DNA of 13,580 nt. Origin: Bacteroidota bacterium (GTDB taxonomy: Bacteria > Bacteroidota > Bacteroidia > Bacteroidales > Prolixibacteraceae). The notes under the pieces were generated by a model, which made no database searches, was not told where the DNA came from, and saw nothing but the letters and a program-made list of their open reading frames with translations. Of this stretch, positions 1-5,765 are shown piece by piece. Numbering within the stretch: the stretch's first letter is position 1; each line of letters opens with the position of its first letter. The stretch covers positions 1 through 13,580 of the forward strand of contig JAUYEQ010000423.1 of the NCBI GenBank assembly GCA_030691295.1, in the 5' to 3' direction. The position numbers and the translations under genes are program-made.

Positions 1-1
1 A

Positions 2-508
2 CCCTGGATCAACGCGCAATCTTCGGGGAAACTCGATGTCCGTTTTGCGCGTCCGGGCTGGATACTCGGCCCTGATTCATGGTTTCGCTTTTTTTACCGG
101 GACCATTTTCTTCGCTCAGGGAAAGTGCCTTTGTATGGCGATGGAAATCAATTGATGTCGATTATTCATTTGGAGGATTGTGCCAATCAGATTATTAAAC
201 TGGCAGAAAAAGGGCAGAAAAATCAAAACCTGAATGTTTTTTCGGGAGCTCCGGTAAGTCAGAAATATTTTGCGGAAATGCTTGCATCGCATTTGAATGC
301 AGAAGTTGAATCCATTCCGGTCACGAAATTGCAAAAGGAATTTGGGCAAACGGTAACAGAAGCCCTTACCACATCGATTCCAATGACTACCAGCCATCAG
401 GAACTTTGCAAATCTGATTCTTTCCGGTATCCTGATGACGAAAGTATGATCAGATCAGCACTTTCATTTTTTGAAAACAAACAAAGTGTACTCTCCAAAA
501 CGCCATAA
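2..508 (+). CDS. NAD-dependent epimerase/dehydratase family protein, C-terminal part (5' end outside window)
   Basis: The reading frame is open from base 2, so the start codon lies before the window; 168 codons plus TAA are visible. The encoded part matches the C-terminal, substrate-binding half of extended short-chain dehydrogenases such as nucleotide-sugar epimerases. An A-R-P-G-W-I-L-G-P stretch comes first (about residues 23-31 of the visible part), then a glycine/proline loop G-K-V-P-L-Y-G-D-G, then I-I-H-L-E-D-C-A-N, equivalent to the family's usual 'hVxD-x-A' motif. The NAD-binding Gly motif and catalytic Tyr-x-x-x-Lys would lie upstream and cannot be checked. Its last 45 nt overlap the end of the convergent methyltransferase gene. 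Beside a polysaccharide export/ligation operon, a role in making or modifying a nucleotide sugar or glycan precursor is likely, but the exact substrate cannot be read from this fragment. Confidence 0.85.
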   Translation, partial: PWINAQSSGKLDVRFARPGWILGPDSWFRFFYRDHFLRSGKVPLYGDGNQLMSIIHLEDCANQIIKLAEKGQKNQNLNVFSGAPVSQKYFAEMLASHLNAEVESIPVTKLQKEFGQTVTEALTTSIPMTTSHQELCKSDSFRYPDDESMIRSALSFFENKQSVLSKTP

Positions 509-1258
509 GAAGGTTTTATTCAGCAGCAAGTCAGTTCGCCAAAGGTATTTCCGCAATTTGCCAAGCCTGCGGTTGATGCCGGTGTAGTACCATGCCGGAT
601 GAACAATGCTGAATCCCTTTTGCGTTTTCAGACTGGATCCACTAAACGCGCATTTGATCTGCCGGGGCGAATAACAATGACTGGGCAAAAATTTCGAGGG
701 CGAATAACCACTCCATACAGGTTTTATCCTTCCGAATGCTTTCGAAAAATGGAAACGTACCAGTTCAAGGAACATGCCGCCCAGGTACCATTTGTTCACA
801 AAAGTGAGCACCATTGTGCCGTCGGGGCGAAGTAGTTTTTTTAGTGTTTGTGCAGCTTTCGGAAGGTTTTCAACGGTATTGAGCGCACCAAAAAACACAT
901 AGATCACATCAAATTGCCGGTTGGGGAAAATAACTTCAACATCCTCCACACTTCCCTGCCGAACCTCAATATTGGCGCATCCGCTTTTCGCTTTTCGCTC
1001 GTTGCACAACCGTACCATTTCTCCTGAAATATCGATCCCAGAAACATTCCGCTCCGGAAAAATCGTAGCAAAGTGTACCAAATCCATTCCCGTTCCGCAG
1101 CCTATTTCGAGCATATCGGTCCCGTCAAAACGCTTGACTTCTTCGCGAAATATTTGCCTTATTTGCTGCAACACCGGATTGCTCCAATAACGCGAATCAA
1201 AATCGCCGGCATCCTCATCGTAATAATTTCCAACTTTATCGTAATATTTTGAGCTCAT
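464..1258 (-). CDS. Class I SAM-dependent methyltransferase
   Basis: This 264-residue protein has the Rossmann-type methyltransferase fold. Motif I, L-E-I-G-C-G-T-G, is at residues 50-57. The acidic end of beta 2, G-I-D-I-S, is near 74-78. The 'Q-G-S-V-E-D' adenine-pocket motif is near 101-106 and the beta-4 stretch F-D-V-I-Y near 116-120. The 'L-L-R-P-D-G-T' post-motif before beta 5 is at about 142-148. A basic, aromatic C-terminal region of about 90 residues has no motif I can name and probably forms the acceptor-binding part. The ATG overlaps the stop codon of the upstream ligase-like gene as ATGA, so translation is probably coupled. It is the third gene of a minus-strand operon with a Wzz-like protein and a ligase/polymerase-like protein. 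Methylation of a glycan or its lipid carrier is inferred from this context; a small-molecule acceptor is not excluded. Its 3' end overlaps the convergent epimerase gene by 45 nt. Confidence 0.88.
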   Translation of the reverse strand: MSSKYYDKVGNYYDEDAGDFDSRYWSNPVLQQIRQIFREEVKRFDGTDMLEIGCGTGMDLVHFATIFPERNVSGIDISGEMVRLCNERKAKSGCANIEVRQGSVEDVEVIFPNRQFDVIYVFFGALNTVENLPKAAQTLKKLLRPDGTMVLTFVNKWYLGGMFLELVRFHFSKAFGRIKPVWSGYSPSKFLPSHCYSPRQIKCAFSGSSLKTQKGFSIVHPAWYYTGINRRLGKLRKYLWRTDLLLNKTFLWRFGEYTLFVFKK

Positions 1259-2712
1259 GAGTCAGGTTTTTTTAGTTCGAAATTGGCGGCCATCCACGCG
1301 GCAAAACCCCAAAACAGAAAGGCAAACTTGTCGGTAGTCAAGAAATTGTTAAACGCGCCATGAAACAAATAGGTTGACAGGACGGCGAAAGCGATGAGTA
1401 TGTTTTTCCGTTGCGGATGGGAGCGGACTTTTTCGAAAGCAACCCAAAACCAGCGGACAAACAGTATTAACAAGGCTGTAAGACCAACGAAGCCCATTTC
1501 GCTCAAGGCCAGAATGTATTCCGAATGGGCTGTTCCGCCGGAGTTTTCAGGAATATGCCAATGATTTCGGACCGTGAGCCGGTTCATCAACTTTGGATTC
1601 TGATACGGGATGTATTCAAATTGATAGGTTCCCGGACCAAACCCGGTCAATGGTTTTTCAATCGCCATTTTTATTCCTGAATACCATCTGTTTAGCCGTT
1701 CAAGGTTCGAAATATCGGTACTGATATTTCCGGAAGATTCTATCCGTTCCATATAACTGAGACTGGGGTCGCGCGAAATAAGCTGGTTTGAATAAAGGCG
1801 CCGGAGCAATTGCTGCTGGTAAAAACCAATCAGTACGATGCCAAGCAAAACCGCCAGGACAATGTGTTTTACCCTTACTTTAATTTGGAGCGCCAGCCAC
1901 ACCAGAACAAAAAATACTAAGCTCAAAAACGCGGCCCTGCTGAAGCTAAGAAAAACGCCTCCCAAAAACAGGATTCCCAAAACCAGCATCAGCAACCTCA
2001 ACTTTGATGGATTGGCTTTGGTGGCGTACAAAAACCAGAAGGCACTTAAAAAAGCGCTGGCAGCCCCAAAAATAGTGTGGTCTTTGTAAAACGGACGAAA
2101 GATGGCTTTGATGGTTACCGGGTTCCAATCGTATTCGGCCAGTTGAAACAACGAAAACGCCAATACCAACAAATGCGAAAGGGAAAACAGAATCAGCAGT
2201 TTGGGGAAAAATCCGGGAATGCCTTTGAAAAGCAACTTCTGCCAAAGGAAAAATACCAGGATATAACTGAGGTTGATAATGGCGAATTTCGCGGAAACCA
2301 CGACCATCGTTGAAAATACGGCGGCTAATGGGAAACTGAATAAAAGGGGGATCGTCCATTTGCTTTCTCCAGAGAATAATTCTTGTAATCGCGCAGGGTT
2401 TCTTAAAATATCCCATCCCAAAGTAAAAATGGCGATGGCCAGCATGGGTTCGCCCGGGATAAATATTTTCACCGTATCGGAGATGGGCAGTTCAACCGAA
2501 AACGGCAACAGAAAAGCAAGGATCATTAAAAAGTAATGCTGCAATTTGTACCGGGAGATAAACCACGACACCATTGTTATGAAACCTAAAACGGTAATCA
2601 GTAAAAAGAAAAAAGATTTTTGGGCGTACAAAATTGCGGCTGCCACAAAGATGACAATCAGTAATGGGTAAATGATTTCCAAATAGGCGCTATGCGGTTT
2701 TTCGGTTGTCAC
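1255..2712 (-). CDS. O-antigen ligase/polymerase-like (Wzy_C superfamily) inner-membrane protein
   Basis: This 485-residue protein is strongly hydrophobic, with about 10-12 predicted membrane segments from residue 12 to the C-terminus. The Wzy_C-type signature lies in the second half. S-F-S-R-A-A-F-L is at about 256-263, with an Arg in the position conserved in the family. A large polar loop (about 300-395) follows, with T-G-F-G-P-G-T-Y at about 356-363 and H-S-E-Y-I-L-A-L at about 396-403. Members of this superfamily either join finished glycans to lipid A or a protein, or polymerize repeat units from an undecaprenyl carrier. Sequence alone does not reliably separate ligase from polymerase. 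The gene overlaps the Wzz-like gene upstream by 23 nt and the methyltransferase gene downstream by 4 nt. Pairing with a chain-length protein favours a role in assembling a surface polysaccharide. Confidence 0.85.
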   Translation of the reverse strand: MTTEKPHSAYLEIIYPLLIVIFVAAAILYAQKSFFFLLITVLGFITMVSWFISRYKLQHYFLMILAFLLPFSVELPISDTVKIFIPGEPMLAIAIFTLGWDILRNPARLQELFSGESKWTIPLLFSFPLAAVFSTMVVVSAKFAIINLSYILVFFLWQKLLFKGIPGFFPKLLILFSLSHLLVLAFSLFQLAEYDWNPVTIKAIFRPFYKDHTIFGAASAFLSAFWFLYATKANPSKLRLLMLVLGILFLGGVFLSFSRAAFLSLVFFVLVWLALQIKVRVKHIVLAVLLGIVLIGFYQQQLLRRLYSNQLISRDPSLSYMERIESSGNISTDISNLERLNRWYSGIKMAIEKPLTGFGPGTYQFEYIPYQNPKLMNRLTVRNHWHIPENSGGTAHSEYILALSEMGFVGLTALLILFVRWFWVAFEKVRSHPQRKNILIAFAVLSTYLFHGAFNNFLTTDKFAFLFWGFAAWMAANFELKKPDS

Positions 2713-3556
2713 GGCGGATAATTTCGAATACCAATAATACGACCAGATAGATTCCGATACCGGCAGCCATCAGCAAACCCCGCCTTGGCGATATTACCTG
2801 CGATTTTGGAACAGCAGAGGAAATAACGTAGGCCATTGGAAGCGGTGTGTCGAAATTTTTCTGTTCCCGCTCGTAAATACTTTTCCGTGAAATAAGTTCC
2901 TGAAATTCCAGGTTGTAAAGCGTCAGTATTTTATTGTACAGGTAATCTTTTTTTGCACCCGGTGGAGACTCCATCAGCGAATCGAGCGATTTCTCCAAAC
3001 GCGCAACGTCCGTCGCTTTCTGGTTAAAAAGACTGGTTACATAGCGCATCGATTCCTGTCGGTTGGGCGATAGTAAATTCCGTTTGATAACTTCACCAAG
3101 AACAATCACTTCATTCGCCATATCGGCAGCGCGTTTCGGATCGTTGTCGCGCACCCGTTTCGAAACCGAACCATAGCGGGTTTTTTCAATAATTATCCTG
3201 GTTTCCATTTTTCGGTACAATTGATTCTTTGATGCAAATCCTGACGAATCAATTTTAAAGTAGGAAAACAAATCATACTTTTTAATCAGGCTGTCGGTCA
3301 ACTGATTCGATTTGAGGATTTGTATGTACCAATCGATTTCCCGGTCGCTGGCAAACCCAATTCCCTGCTGGTTTAATTGTTGCGACAAAATAGTCAACGG
3401 CACATAAACAATCACCTCCGACTCGTGCAGCGGTTTAATTATAAATGGGAGTGTTGCAATAAAAACAAGGATTGCACAGGCTACCGACCCAAGAGCCGCC
3501 CATTTGACAAACGACCTTTGCCACAACCAGGAAAGATCATCAAAATTTTTATCCAT
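2690..3556 (-). CDS. Wzz-like polysaccharide chain-length determinant/copolymerase
   Basis: This 288-residue protein has the plan of the small polysaccharide co-polymerases. There is a short cytoplasmic N-terminus and a first membrane helix at about 19-40. A mostly helical periplasmic region of about 205 residues follows, with charged, probably coiled-coil stretches near 165-235. A Pro-containing segment V-P-K-S-Q-V-I-S-P-R-R at about 249-259 precedes the second membrane helix at about 260-280, and the tail is short and basic. No C-terminal tyrosine-kinase domain is present, so it is the Wzz type rather than the BY-kinase fusion type. It is the first gene of a minus-strand operon, and its stop lies inside the following ligase-like gene. 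The likely role is setting the length of the polymer that the next protein assembles or ligates. No clear TAnnTTTG promoter with perfect spacing was found upstream; see the inverted repeat at 3644-3726. Confidence 0.8.
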   Translation of the reverse strand: MDKNFDDLSWLWQRSFVKWAALGSVACAILVFIATLPFIIKPLHESEVIVYVPLTILSQQLNQQGIGFASDREIDWYIQILKSNQLTDSLIKKYDLFSYFKIDSSGFASKNQLYRKMETRIIIEKTRYGSVSKRVRDNDPKRAADMANEVIVLGEVIKRNLLSPNRQESMRYVTSLFNQKATDVARLEKSLDSLMESPPGAKKDYLYNKILTLYNLEFQELISRKSIYEREQKNFDTPLPMAYVISSAVPKSQVISPRRGLLMAAGIGIYLVVLLVFEIIRRDNRKTA

Positions 3557-3643
3557 AAGTTTGTTTATTAAAATAATGAATGAATTTTGATCGTATTTTA
3601 TGATGAGTTTTTTGCATTTTATTTGTCAATAAAGCATAAACAA

Positions 3644-3726
3644 AAAAGTAGCAATAGGGTTTAATCCGTTTGATTGATAGCAATTTAAAATTCTTTCTGT
3701 GTGCCTGAAAAATAGTTGCTACTTTT
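3644..3726. repeat. 11-bp perfect inverted repeat in the divergent intergenic region
   Basis: AAAAGTAGCAA at 3644-3654 is matched exactly by its reverse complement TTGCTACTTTT at 3716-3726, with 61 nt between the arms. Both arms lie in the 214-nt gap between the divergent Wzz-like and sigma genes. The right arm overlaps the -7 element of the sigma gene. Read on the minus strand, the left arm gives TTGCTACTTTTTTG, which resembles the right arm with two extra T. The arms are too far apart for a simple hairpin. They could be paired regulator sites or two related divergent promoter regions. Confidence 0.6.
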
Positions 3727-3727
3727 G
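3696..3727 (+). promoter_or_regulatory. Putative promoter of the ECF sigma gene
   Basis: TACTTTTG at 3720-3727 matches the Bacteroidota -7 consensus TAnnTTTG exactly. A TCTG at 3696-3699, 20 nt upstream, is a three-of-four match to the -33 element TTTG at the expected spacing. The start codon is 43 nt downstream of the -7 box. The match resembles the primary-sigma consensus, so basal expression would not need the ECF factor itself. Confidence 0.5.
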
Positions 3728-3770
3728 AGCCAAATAGAATCAGTAAAAACCAACCAGTCTGTTCGGAAAA

Positions 3771-4394
3771 ATGGAAACGCTAAGTCCCCTGTCAACTAAT
3801 CCACAGGATGCCTGGAGCAATTTTAAAAGTGGCGATTTTGCCTCTCTTGGGATTCTTTTTGAGGCTTATTACCGGGAACTTTTTTACTACGGAATAAAGA
3901 TTGTTGCCATGCCAGAGCTGGTAAAAGATACCATTCAGGATTTGTTTGCTGACGTTTGGGAACGGCGCAAGAATATGGTATCGGTCGGAAACATTAAGGC
4001 TTACCTGATTATTTCACTGCGGCGCGAATTGATACACCAGTTAAAAAAAACCAGAAAAGAATCATTGACGAATGTAGATACTACCATGCAATTTTCATTT
4101 TCGGCTGAAGATTTTCTGATTTCGGCTGAAGATAAGCGCAACCACTCAAAACTTCTTGCCCAAAGCATGGAAGGACTCACCGACCGGCAACGTGAAGTCA
4201 TTTTACTTCGTTTCTTTCATGGGCTTGAATTTTCTGAGATCAGTCAGGCACTCGACATGAACATTCAAAGCGTTCGGAACCTGCTGTTCAGATCTCTCGA
4301 CAAAATTCGGAAAGACATGGATGATCAGGGAATTACAGGCGTTGAAAATGTAGAAATGTTTCTCTGGTTCGTATTCGGTAAAAAGATCTCCTGA
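3771..4394 (+). CDS. ECF-type RNA polymerase sigma factor of a PUL
   Basis: This 207-residue protein has the two-domain ECF layout. Sigma region 2 is at about 24-90, with F-E-A-Y-Y-R-E-L-F at 30-38 and D-T-I-Q-D-L-F-A-D-V-W at 53-63, the core-binding and -10-recognition helices. A linker follows at about 95-130. Region 4 is at about 133-183, with L-T-D-R-Q-R-E-V near 136-143 and a helix-turn-helix around 154-180 that recognizes the -35 region. A short hydrophobic tail (M-F-L-W-F-V-F) ends the protein, as is common in Bacteroidota members. The gene precedes a fecR-type anti-sigma gene, then susC and susD, which is the standard order of ECF-controlled PULs. It should direct RNA polymerase to the susC promoter when released from the anti-sigma factor. 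The linker contains a 14-bp direct repeat that duplicates S-A-E-D. Confidence 0.93.
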   Translation: METLSPLSTNPQDAWSNFKSGDFASLGILFEAYYRELFYYGIKIVAMPELVKDTIQDLFADVWERRKNMVSVGNIKAYLIISLRRELIHQLKKTRKESLTNVDTTMQFSFSAEDFLISAEDKRNHSKLLAQSMEGLTDRQREVILLRFFHGLEFSEISQALDMNIQSVRNLLFRSLDKIRKDMDDQGITGVENVEMFLWFVFGKKIS

Positions 4395-4410
4395 TCGTTA
4401 ACGGGTGAAT

Positions 4411-4447
4411 TTAGTGAGCAGGTGACTTTAAGTCACCTGCTCACTAA
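4411..4447. repeat. Perfect 17-bp inverted repeat between sigma and fecR genes
   Basis: TTAGTGAGCAGGTGACT at 4411-4427 is followed by a 3-nt spacer (TTA) and its exact reverse complement at 4431-4447. It begins 17 nt after the sigma stop codon. In RNA it would make a very stable hairpin. No T-tract follows on either strand, so it is not a typical intrinsic terminator. It could be an RNA-stability or attenuating hairpin protecting the 3' end of the sigma message, or a protein-binding site. Confidence 0.85.
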
Positions 4448-4469
4448 TCTGTGAATCAGGCATTAATGG

Positions 4470-4483
4470 AATATCCGGATATT
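4470..4483. promoter_or_regulatory. Perfect 14-bp palindrome, possible operator
   Basis: AATATCCGGATATT is an exact palindrome with no central spacer, so it is unlikely to form an RNA hairpin and looks more like a binding site for a dimeric protein. It lies between the large inverted repeat and the fecR start, 82 nt before the ATG. A chance palindrome of this length in one short gap is uncommon but possible. No regulator can be named. Confidence 0.4.
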
Positions 4484-4565
4484 TTCGCATCAAAAAATAA
4501 AAAATACTTTCTCCGGGGTGAGTATAAAAGTGCCGGCTTTACTCTTTGTATAAAAACATAGAGTA

Positions 4566-5657
4566 ATGAGGCAGTTGGATCAGAACATATTTGAGGAATT
4601 AATTTCCAATACTCAATTTGCCGCCTGGGCAAAAGGAGAAGATTATTCGAAAGCGGAGTATTGGAATGCGTGGGAAAAGAATCATCCATCACATATCGAA
4701 GAATATCGCGAAGCATTAAAGTTGGTTCAAACAATTCGCTTTCGTGGAGCAGAGATAAAAACAGCTGATATTCAGTACTTGTGGACTAAAACTTCGGGAA
4801 AAATAAGCAATGGAAAACCAAAAGGAAAACTTCAACGTTTCATTTTTCAGCTTACAAAAGTTGCAGCAATACTCTTATTGCCTGTGTTGTTGGTTTCAGC
4901 ATGGTTGTTTTACAGTCAATACAATCTCACACAACAATATTCGAATCTACTAGAAAATAAACACGACCAAAAAATCACAGTCATTGCTCCCATCGGCGCG
5001 CGTATCGCAGTCGATTTACCCGATGGTTCGAAAGCCTGGTTAAATTCAGGATCCGAAATTTCTTATCCTGTAATCTTTAATACCAGCGAACGGCGCGTCA
5101 GTTTAACCGGCGAAGCGTATTTTAAAGTTCAGAAAGGTGAAACCCCGTTTTTTGTTTCCAATTTGGGCCCTGAGATTAAAGTTTATGGTACCGAATTTAA
5201 TGTTAACTCGTACATAGATGAAGATTTTGTGACTGTTGCCCTGACCGAAGGAAAGATCTCTCTTGATTTGAAAGGAAAAGAAGAATTTCTGACGCACGGA
5301 GAAGTATCGGTTTTCGACAGGACAAAAAATAGTATTGCAATCGAAAAGTCAGATGTTTTTGTACACAGCAGCTGGCGCGAAGGCAAATACATTTTCAGGG
5401 ACACTCCGCTTTCTTCCATTTTGCGCATTCTCCAGCGCCAACACAATGTTAACATTCAACTTCTAAATCCGGAGTTGGGAAATTACCGGTACAATGCAAC
5501 CATTAACAATGAAAGTCTGGAACAAATAATGCAAATGTTGTCGTTGTCGGCACCGATTAAATACAACTTCAAACGCAAAGTATCGAACCAGGATGGCAGG
5601 TATGAGCCAGGTATAATTGAAATAAAAGCTGATAAAACCAGAATTATTAAAAACTAA
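4566..5657 (+). CDS. FecR-family anti-sigma factor with C-terminal DUF4974-type domain
   Basis: This 363-residue single-pass inner-membrane protein starts with a cytoplasmic domain of about 95 residues expected to bind the ECF sigma factor. A membrane helix follows at about 97-117. The periplasmic FecR domain has the family signatures L-P-D-G-S-K-A-W-L-N-S-G-S near 151-163 and R-R-V-S-L-T-G-E-A-Y-F near 176-186. The C-terminal region at about 277-345 (F-R-D-T-P-L onward) fits the small DUF4974 domain common at the end of Bacteroidota FecR proteins; it resembles the STN fold and may contact the receptor's STN domain. The anti-sigma factor holds the sigma factor inactive until the ligand-loaded SusC signals across the periplasm. 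It is separated from the sigma gene by 171 nt containing a strong hairpin and a palindrome. A weak, wrongly spaced -7-like sequence (TA-CTC-TTTG, 4540-4548) is the only promoter candidate of its own. Confidence 0.92.
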   Translation: MRQLDQNIFEELISNTQFAAWAKGEDYSKAEYWNAWEKNHPSHIEEYREALKLVQTIRFRGAEIKTADIQYLWTKTSGKISNGKPKGKLQRFIFQLTKVAAILLLPVLLVSAWLFYSQYNLTQQYSNLLENKHDQKITVIAPIGARIAVDLPDGSKAWLNSGSEISYPVIFNTSERRVSLTGEAYFKVQKGETPFFVSNLGPEIKVYGTEFNVNSYIDEDFVTVALTEGKISLDLKGKEEFLTHGEVSVFDRTKNSIAIEKSDVFVHSSWREGKYIFRDTPLSSILRILQRQHNVNIQLLNPELGNYRYNATINNESLEQIMQMLSLSAPIKYNFKRKVSNQDGRYEPGIIEIKADKTRIIKN

Positions 5658-5681
5658 AATAATTAGCGCCTATGAATGAAC

Positions 5682-5716
5682 AAAAAATGCGGGGAATGCT
5701 CGAACATCACCCGCAT
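5682..5716 (-). terminator. Minus-strand intrinsic terminator in the fecR-susC gap
   Basis: Read on the minus strand, ATGCGGG (5716-5710) pairs with CCCGCAT (5693-5687) around a 16-nt loop, and five further T follow at once (5686-5682). This is the arrangement of an intrinsic terminator for minus-strand transcription. In the plus direction the stem is followed by CTAACTTTG instead, so it is not a good terminator for fecR. Confidence 0.55.
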
Positions 5717-5717
5717 C

Positions 5718-5725
5718 TAACTTTG
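5718..5725 (+). promoter_or_regulatory. Putative -7 element of the susC promoter
   Basis: TAACTTTG matches TAnnTTTG exactly and lies 39 nt before the susC ATG, immediately after the hairpin at 5687-5716. No good TTTG is found 19-21 nt upstream, as might be expected for a promoter that needs the ECF sigma factor or another activator. Confidence 0.45.
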
Positions 5726-5757
5726 ATTTTTTAATTAATCGTACAAATTAATCATTA

Positions 5758-5765
5758 CAAAACTA
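5758..5765 (-). promoter_or_regulatory. Putative minus-strand -7 element at the susC start codon
   Basis: CAAAACTA on the plus strand reads TAGTTTTG on the minus strand, an exact TAnnTTTG match. Its last plus-strand base is the A of the susC ATG. It faces the susC promoter and could start the candidate antisense RNA. No matching -33 TTTG is seen at 19-21 nt. Confidence 0.35.

Larger units (their letters stand above)
5681..5752 (-). ncRNA. Candidate cis-antisense small RNA in the susC leader (DonS-like)
   Basis: On the minus strand an exact -7 element, TAGTTTTG, occupies 5765-5758. The hairpin and T-tract at 5716-5682 would end a transcript begun just downstream of it. The product would be about 70 nt and its first 20 or so bases would be complementary to the predicted susC 5' leader. 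Antisense RNAs in exactly this position, between the anti-sigma gene and susC, have been described for ECF-controlled PULs of Bacteroides (DonS), where they repress the susC homologue. The ends given are estimates. The -33 region of this promoter is poor, and no expression evidence is available here. Confidence 0.4.

Noticed and set aside
1946..2416. 156-codon minus-strand frame inside the ligase-like gene
   Set aside because: The overlapping frame encodes a coherent multi-pass membrane protein with family motifs; this one has none.
4540..4548. fecR promoter at TACTCTTTG
   Set aside because: The spacing is three bases instead of two between TA and TTTG, no -33 element is present, and the leader would be only about ten bases.
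5687..5732. Plus-strand terminator for fecR formed by the ATGCGGG/CCCGCAT stem and the later T-run
   Set aside because: The T-run starts about 10 nt after the stem in the plus direction, while on the minus strand it follows immediately; the minus-strand reading is better.
5672..5734. A 20-codon plus-strand frame between fecR and susC (M-N-E-Q-K start, H-H-P-H inside)
   Set aside because: No ribosome-binding signal or homology is visible. It runs through the minus-strand terminator hairpin and the susC -7 element, whose sequences explain the bases better.
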